Assembly (NCBI GenBank): GCA_037179385.1 | Contig: CM074187.1 | Location: forward strand, 7,874,001 to 7,938,000 | Length of the DNA stretch: 64,000 nucleotides | Direction of reading: 5' to 3' | Source: Holothuria scabra | Lineage: Eukaryota; Echinodermata; Holothuroidea; Aspidochirotida; Holothuriidae | Shown here: piece by piece, positions 57,459 to 64,000 of the stretch | Layout: every line of letters begins with the position of its first letter | Numbering within the stretch: the stretch's first letter is position 1 | Notes under the pieces: model-generated | What the model was told of the DNA's origin: nothing | What the model saw: the letters and a program-made list of their open reading frames with translations, nothing else | Database searches by the model: none | Program-made: the position numbers and the translations under genes

Positions 57459-57725
57459 TAGACTTGACATTAGGAGGTTCAGTTTCTCTCATAGGGTTGT
57501 TAGTGAGTGGAATAGCCTGCCTGAGTGGGTTGTTAACTCCACATCAGTGCACCATTTTAAGGTTAATATTGACAAGTTTTTCCATGACTGTGGAAGAATC
57601 TAATCTTTCTGGGCTCTTTAGGTGTTGGTGGTTTGCTTTGTTTTGGGGGGTTTTTTGGATTACAGGGCATCTTATGGGGCCTTTACAGCCCTCCTTTGCC
57701 CTTTAACCTGTAATGTTATGTTATG
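57459..57725 (+). mobile_element. LINE 3'-end fragment
   Basis: An open stretch encodes F-S-H-R-V-V-S-E-W-N-S-L-P-E-W-V-V-N-S-T, then a shared F-K-V-N-I-D-K-F-F, ending at a stop. It is followed by a 3' UTR with a TTATG tail. It is better preserved than the sister copy at 48131. Confidence 0.75.
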
Positions 57726-57729
57726 TAGA

Positions 57730-60290
57730 GTTCCTTTTCTTCTTTCTAACGATATATGGGTTGTAGGGGTCAAAGGTTCAGCCCCAATGCATGATCAAGT
57801 CAAAGATGGCTGTGTGTGGCATTTTACCTGTGACCAAACACACTTTTGACTGTCACTGTTGCAACAATGCTTCAAAGGGATCGTTAGAAACTGTAACATA
57901 TTTTTTCTTCTTTTTGTTTTTTAAGCTTATTTGGTGAAATATTACAGTAGAAGTATGTCTTTGGTGTTCTAATTTTATAGTGCAGGCAAAATTTTGACAA
58001 TTTTGAGTGGCGTAAATTTAAACACACTGTTTTAGCGACTTCATGTTTGTGTGTGCATAGTTCCGCAAGAATTTTGGAGAAAAATTCTGTGTGCGTGTGA
58101 CAACCCTACCTTAACTGTTTTAACAAGCCATCCCCGTTTTGTTTTAAGGACACAATGGAAATAAGCTTTTTTAAGCCTTTGGGTTTTATGGGTTATCCTA
58201 TGTACTAGGGCTGTCAATTTGCGATTAGTGAACTAAACATTTAATCGCAGCTTTTTGCGATTACTCGGCGATTAATCGCATTTGCGTATGCATAACCAAT
58301 CCGTGTAGTAATGTGTAGATATCGGTAATGGACCTGCGCAGTGTACATATATGTGTGTATCCATAGTACAGTAATTCGCAATCGCTCCCCAATACTGAGT
58401 TAGCATTAATACAACGCACAAGTCGGCCTAGTGGCAGACTCCATTTTAACTTTTTTACCCCCTTTATCTTTAGTAACAAAACATTTCGTGCAAAGCAGTT
58501 TTTAGAGAATTGCTTCCATTGGAGGTTGATATAGATCGTTACACCACACACCAGTCGCTAGATGAAGTTAAAGTATTTCAAAGCAACAATCAAAAGTATA
58601 GGCTAGGCCACAATACAGTATCCACGGCGAAAGTAGCCGATGAGCCCCCTCTGCAGACAGTTGCATGACCGACTACGATATCGATGCTTATTTTCGATCT
58701 GAAGTCAAGGCAGTTTAGCAGTTACCGCTCTGTAAATATTCTATTGCAATTTAGTGTGTGTCTCAGATGTAGAGAAGTGCGTAGTATTTCCCCTTCATTA
58801 GATTTATTTTTATATGAGATTCCAAATTTGTACCTGCATTAGATTTACTTTTGTGTCGGAGTGGAGATGTGCGCGGGATTTTCCCGCACTAGATTTATTT
58901 GCGTGCGGGATTTGGAAACCAAAAGCAGGATTCCTGCAATCCCACGCGTTAGTGCGAAGACTGGTACTTACTGACTTAGCTAGGCCTACTGTAGCCTATG
59001 TAAGAGCTGAATTGTCTTTTCCTAATGTTAGGCGTATGTTTACTTAGGTTAATACTTTCCCTTGCGTGTGCATGCATGATATGTTGGCTTAGGCCTAGCA
59101 TAGGCTTTAGCTATAGTATTGTCTGAGTCAGTATTTCAAGGAGGAAACCCTCAACTTGCTCCTCCTGCCATATTTCATCCAGAGAATTCTACCAGAGATT
59201 TCCCTTAATAAAAAATTGCACAATTGTTATACTACTGTGGACCCTCAAAATCCAAACAATTTTCACCTTAGACTCCTCCCCCAGGGCAGTGGTCTTTAAA
59301 GACTTAATACTGATTTTTTTGTCTGAGGTTGGCAGGTATGGGATGCCTCTGCTGCTAAGAAAATCCGTTTATACTAATCAAAATATTCCAAAACTTTTGC
59401 ACTAGTCAGAATTTTCTTGATTTCTTCAAAGGCCCCCTGAAAACTGAGGGCAAGTTGAATTCTTTGTTTCCTGTTAGACATTCTTGCATTTGAGTTACAA
59501 TGGGTGATAGATTTTGAATAAATTTTTTATAATAATTAATAGGTCCAATCAGTGATTGAAACTCATGAGCAACCTGTACCAGGGGTTTGGATTGCTGGGC
59601 ACTAGGCTGCAGATCAATATTTAACCCCCTGGGCCCCTTTACCTGAAAGGGGAAATACTGTCACTCCAACTTGAAGTTTAGCGGACTTTCCTGTTGCATG
59701 ATTGGCTCCTGAGTCCTGTGACAATAATTTTTCTGTTACAAGTGGTTGCATTTCAAACTTATCAAATGACCTTAAAATTGTATGAAATGTACAGTACTAC
59801 ACCGTGTTCCATATCAAACAACAAGATTCACGCAAATGTATTAAGAGCAACTGCCCTTTTCTTTTGTGGTAAACATTGAAGAATATAAGTTGGAAAGAAT
59901 AATAGGAACAAATTTTTCTTGGATGTTTACTACACTATTACAAAACTTAGCAAAGGACGAACATGCAGTGTGCATACGTCTTTGCATTTTTCAATGTGAG
60001 TCTCCCTTAGCAAATATGACTTCATGTGCAACGTGTAATTATATTTTACATTGTGAATGTCACATTTTTCTATTCTAAATCCTCAGATTGGTCCATAATT
60101 TCATTCTATGTGCTTGATGTGAGTGAGATGATAACATGCCAAATCAGCACAGTTTTGTCATCAAATTTGTTGCTACGCCAGCTTGTAGAAAGGAACAAAT
60201 CCAAAATGCTGTCAAGGTTTGTAGTTTTCTGTCTTTGATATTTTTTTTTGTTTTAAAATGTGAATTTGCTTTGGATTTTTGTTCTGCTGC
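57730..60290. other. Intergenic, no gene seen
   Basis: 58205-58285 carries GATTAATCGC-type palindromic units beginning CTAGGGCTGTCAATTTGCGA, which resembles one end of a hAT-like element; the other end was not found. Confidence 0.45.
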
Positions 60291-60298
60291 ATGCAGCA

Positions 60299-60879
60299 CA
60301 GGCTTGGGGTAATTGTAATTGATTGCAATCGATTATACATTTTGAAGTATTTGTAATCGTAATCGATTACTTTGGTGCAAATTACAAAGCAATTGCAATT
60401 GTAATCGATTACAGTGGCAAAGTAGTCACAATCATGGTTTCATTTCTGATTACATTGAAGTTGAATTGAACAAAGAAGTAAAGTTACTAAACAATTTTTA
60501 CAGTGCTTGGTTCTTCCATTAGAATGATAAAATTTAATTGTCCCTCTTTCTTGGATGTTCCAGCTTAAAATGAGTGAAAAGTGCATGGTTCAAAAATCTC
60601 TACTTTGGAAGGACTTGGTTCTATCTGGGCTTACAGTATCTTGAGCAATGTCCATGGCCTTATTTCCAGTTGTGGGCACTGGATTGTTTTGCCTACTACA
60701 TTGTTTATGTGGAAAGAAAATGTAATCACGATTGCAATCATGATTACATTGCAATGTAAACACAATCGTAGTCAATTACTTTTAATTTTAGCTGTAATCT
60801 TAATCATAATTGCAATCGTAAAATATGAAGTAATCCCAATGGTAATCGATTTCATTGAGATGTAATCACCCCAAGCCTG
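60299..60879. mobile_element. hAT-like MITE rich in AATCGATTAC
   Basis: Inverted ends CAGGCTTGGGGTAATTGTAA and ATGTAATCACCCCAAGCCTG are flanked by the imperfect 8-mers ATGCAGCA and ATGGAGTA. The interior is built from many variants of GTAATCGATTAC and TTGCAAT on both strands. Confidence 0.75.
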
Positions 60880-61569
60880 ATGGAGTATTTGATAAACTTG
60901 GTCTAACGTTGTTTTTCTCTGGTCAAGGGATATTCCATTTCAGTTTAAATTTTGCACCTGTGTAGCATCTGCAGGTACGGCAAGAAGCTGATATAACACA
61001 TACTAATTATTTCAGTTCCCAATATTGGCTGATGTTAATCAGGTAGAAATATGAGAACTGTATGTTCTAAGTTACAAAAACAGAAGACTATTGGAGACTA
61101 ACCACTTAGAGTTATGACAGCACATTTTTTAATATGAGCTGAAATATTTGGACTTGAAGTCAGATAAAATAAAAATTAAGATGGCGCCACGTTACAGGTA
61201 GGAGGATGAAAAATAAGGGACAGTACTTTGTTGGCTTTGTTTCTGGCCATGTTAAAATGACATTGACAAAATTGATGGGTACCAAAGAAATGTCCAACAA
61301 TGTTTTTTAGATTTAGCCATTTAGGAAATGGTCTGTTACCATTTTAGGTGAATTTGATGGATACCATACTGATGTAGGATGAGAATAGAGACTGCCAAAT
61401 GGTCAGTCCAATACAATTTGAACTGTGTTCAATAGTAGTTTGAAGTAGTTTGTAGTATGTACAGAATTAGTATCAACTTTTGGTTGAGTGAATTTAGTGT
61501 GTCATCTACCAAATAATTGTTGGGATTCTTAAGGACAAAACTGATATGTTATCTAGTTAGATTAGATTT

Positions 61570-61800
61570 TACGGCTCAGTTTCTAACAAACTGGTTTAAG
61601 TCAGACTGCACGTGGCCTTTTTTCAGTTATGACTCACAGACAAGTTGTTTTCCCTCCTCCATTGCTTAAGTTGTGTTCAGCACCAAGCACAATGACAGGA
61701 GGTTCCATTTCTGATGTCTTTGGTATGACCCCACCAGGATTTGAACTCCAGAGCTCCTATCTGCAGTTGGGATGTTCTAACCACTTGACCCTGCAGTAGG
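61570..61800 (-). mobile_element. tRNA-derived SINE (best preserved boxes)
   Basis: Reading the minus strand: box A-like GGTCAAGTGGTTAGAAC, box B-like GAGTTCAAATCC, then GGGTCATACC and the family body ending in the CAGTTTGTTAGAAACTGAGC region near 61570. Confidence 0.8.
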
Positions 61801-62069
61801 TTGACTCTTGACATGTCTGAGAGTCATCTCATTTCTTAAAAACTTTTTCTTTCCTTTGCAGATAGATTTATAGTCAGCAGAAGAATAAATTAGAACCAAT
61901 AATTCATTTGAAAGCACTAGAATGTACAGTTCTATGGAGTAACAGTGGAGATTATGAGCTACATCATCAAGGTTTTTTTTTTCTTCTTTTAATTTTGTAT
62001 GTATATGTTAAAGGTTTGTTAAAATAAAATGTTCTGTTATCTGATCCAACTATAATATACTCTCAACAG

Positions 62070-62209
62070 GGTGTCCAAGCAGCAAATGTTCCAACAGAGA
62101 AAATCAAAGAAGAAGCTGTTTTGAAAATGAGTAAACGAGATGACAATCTTTATGTCTGCGATCCATTTGAAGGCCCAGCATTCAAACATTTACTCTCGCT
62201 TGGTTGCAG
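62070..62209 (+). CDS. topbp1: topbp1 internal exon
   Basis: Acceptor CTCTCAACAG|GGTGTC, donor GGTTGCAG|GTAACT. 140 nt, entering in phase 0 and leaving in phase 2. Confidence 0.88.
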
Positions 62210-64000
62210 GTAACTGAAACTTCTGTGCCTTGATTAGTAAATCTTTTTTCTATATATTTTTTTTTGGTAGGTATTGTTTAAAAGAAAAGCAAATCCTAGG
62301 AAGAATATGTTACTGAAAGATAAACAGAGGGCTCCCAAAATAGGGTTCCCAAGGGCATATTGTCTAATGGCATGGGCAACAAAAAGTCATCAATTGCAGA
62401 GCAGAACATATCCAAGCAGGCACCCTACACTCAGTCTGGTTCAAAATCTTACAGTATAGTGTAGATAGATTGTCACCATGTTGAAAGTTGCCTATAAATA
62501 TTCACTATTATTTTCCCACCCATTATATGCTCTGTTTATTCAGATACAGTACAGCTCACAAAGAGTAGGTCCAGTTATTGGGATTGCAGAGTGCAAGTAT
62601 ATAGTACACCCCCCCTCCCCCCCCCCCAAAAAAAAAAAAAAAAACACTTAAATCCTATTTTAATTTTCCTTGATCTTTTATTTTCCTTATTTGGGCTGCA
62701 ACCAATCTGTATATAAGGCCACCAAAACTTACTTATTTCAGAAGATGGGATGCCTAACACGGCAACAAGGCATCAGATAATTTTTCAAGCCTTATAACAT
62801 GTTTTATGAATTCAAAAAATAAAGAGAATGACAAATTAGAGGTCACAGAATTTTAATGGTCTTCTTTTGATGTTCACCCCATTTACTACCCTATGGCCTA
62901 AGTACAAACTAAGCCTTTCTATTTAGAAATGTGTAAAAAGTGAAAGACAGCTATTATCAATGTTTGAAGGATTTGGTGGCAAATATGGCATTTTCAACAT
63001 TTGTAATCCTGTTAACACCAGATGAAGCAAGTATGATATTTACACATCTAGGGATGTAGCGTACAGTTGATGGTGCTGGGTGGTGACACCCATCACTCCA
63101 TATCCCCCCCCCCCTCCCCAGCATCATAGGCAAATACACCTAAACCCCACCCAACACGAATCTTCCAAATTAGACCTAAAACTAGCCCGAAATTCACACC
63201 CCAAAGTAAAACAAGGTAAAATATGAAAAATTAATTACTGAAAAATGGGGTGGATGGGATGGGGTGAGGTGCTTTTCTCAGATCAGACAATTACCTGGCA
63301 CTCAAATTTGGGTAGCTACATCCCTGTACACATTGACAGACTTTCTACATGGTTTAAAGCAGGGTTGTTGATGTTTGTTATTTTTTTTTTTTTTTTCAGA
63401 AATCATGATTTAAATCCAGTACATACTGTAGATTTAAACTAGATTTCTTTGATTTAAATCCTAATTTTTTTTTTCAATAAATATACAGTAATGATTGCCT
63501 TTACTAATTTACCTTTAAATACCTTCATTTTGTATTCACTTTGTTTGCTACCCTTTGGCCTAAAGAAAAGCTCAGCTCATATCTTCAGAAACATTGTGCA
63601 AAAACAAGAAAATGTGCAAAACTGTATTATCAATATGTGATGGCAAATGTAGCTTGTGTAATATATTACTTCTAATTAACATCAAGTAAGCATGTATGAG
63701 ATTTATGCATTCACAGACCTCATCCTGGTTAGAAGTTAATGCTCTACCAACTTGGTTGCCGGGTATTACTGGACAGAGTTTACATAGTTAAATTTATTTT
63801 ACTCGCAGCTGTAACATTTTTTTAACTGCTTTTTGTCTACTGTAACCAAGAAAATTAGTTAAACTGAGATGTCTTCAAAATTTCATTGTCAACAGAATTG
63901 TTGGAGCTCAGTGTGTGGTATCCTGCTTAGAGAAAGATGTATCTCTTCCTAAAGTAAACCACCCCGTTCATAATTTATCTTTGCATGGCACCATCATTAC
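62070..64000 (+). CDS. topbp1: TOPBP1 homologue, two N-terminal exons (runs off window)
   Basis: TOPBP1 is a nuclear multi-BRCT scaffold that links replication initiation (TICRR/Treslin) and ATR activation. Exons 62070-62209 and 63896-64000 join in phase 2 to read K-M-S-K-R-D-D-N-L-Y-V-C-D-P-F-E-G ... L-G-C-R, then I-V-G-A-Q-C-V-V-S-C ... N-H-P-V-H-N-L. This matches the start of the N-terminal BRCT0/BRCT1 block of the vertebrate protein (S-L-Y-I-C-D-P-F-S-G ... L-G-C-R-I-V-G-P-Q-V-V ... E-H-P-V-Y-N-M), as recalled. The first coding exon is not identified: an ATGGCGCCACGTTACAG|GTAGG sequence at 61182 ends in the wrong phase. Most of the roughly 1,500-residue protein lies to the right. The intron contains only simple repeats. 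Confidence 0.9.
62600..62645. repeat. Poly-C / poly-A tract
   Basis: A C-rich run followed by about 19 A residues in the topbp1 intron. Simple sequence, possibly the tail of an unrecognised minus-strand insertion. Confidence 0.7.
63896..64000 (+). CDS. topbp1: topbp1 exon, cut by window end
   Basis: Acceptor TTCATTGTCAACAG|AATTG. The first base completes an Arg codon with the previous exon. 105 nt are visible and open. Confidence 0.88.

Noticed and set aside
61182..61198. First coding exon of topbp1 (ATGGCGCCACGTTACAG)
   Set aside because: It would end in phase 2, while the exon at 62070 opens in phase 0, and the candidate exon at 61861 has an early stop in the linking frame.

Overview
This is a piece of animal nuclear genome. 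It has spliced genes with GT-AG introns and long introns, and it is dominated by interspersed repeats: LINE 3' ends, tRNA-derived SINEs, short inverted-repeat DNA elements and microsatellites. There are no operons or Shine-Dalgarno-like starts. The small secreted C-type lectins, a lectin-PAN protein and the repeat mix suggest a marine invertebrate deuterostome. An echinoderm such as a sea cucumber is my best guess, but the sequence does not prove the phylum.

Layout. (1) 4.58-7.55 kb, plus strand: the last two coding exons of a cytochrome-oxidase-associated NDUFA4 homologue. Its upstream intron holds a 5'-truncated LINE set in a TTTA microsatellite, and its last intron holds an array of AGGTCA-rich repeats. 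(2) 7.6-15.0 kb: no gene; a 1.97-kb hAT-like element and two more AGGTCA-repeat elements. (3) 15.35-25.14 kb, minus strand: a four-exon gene of exactly 300 codons including the stop (signal peptide, C-type lectin domain, Ser/Thr-rich linker, PAN/apple domain). All three introns are phase 1. The last intron carries a 145-bp-period AGGTCA array and two hAT-like MITEs. (4) 25.1-29.6 kb: no recognisable gene. (5) 29.7-34.9 kb and 36.5-44.4 kb: two diverged copies of one segment. Each holds a plus-strand, single-coding-exon C-type lectin and a minus-strand remnant resembling a signal-peptide exon. The lectin at 41.9 kb is intact; the one at 32.1 kb has lost its ATG. A 1.2-kb hAT-like element with a perfect 8-bp target duplication separates the copies. 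(6) 44.4-61.9 kb: repeats only, including three LINE 3' ends, SINEs, a foldback, TTAA-flanked MITEs, a MITE with CRE-like sites and an AATCGATTAC-rich hAT-like element, plus one weak candidate first exon near 53.16 kb. (7) 62.07-64.0 kb, plus strand: two early exons of the replication/checkpoint scaffold TOPBP1, continuing beyond the window.

The genes form no single pathway. NDUFA4 acts in mitochondria, TOPBP1 in the nucleus, and the three lectin-type genes look like secreted recognition proteins from an expanding family. The most unusual structure is a dispersed repeat family whose monomer of about 145 bp carries the nuclear-receptor DR1 motif AGGTCA-A-AGGTCA. Five copies lie in the first 17.2 kb.
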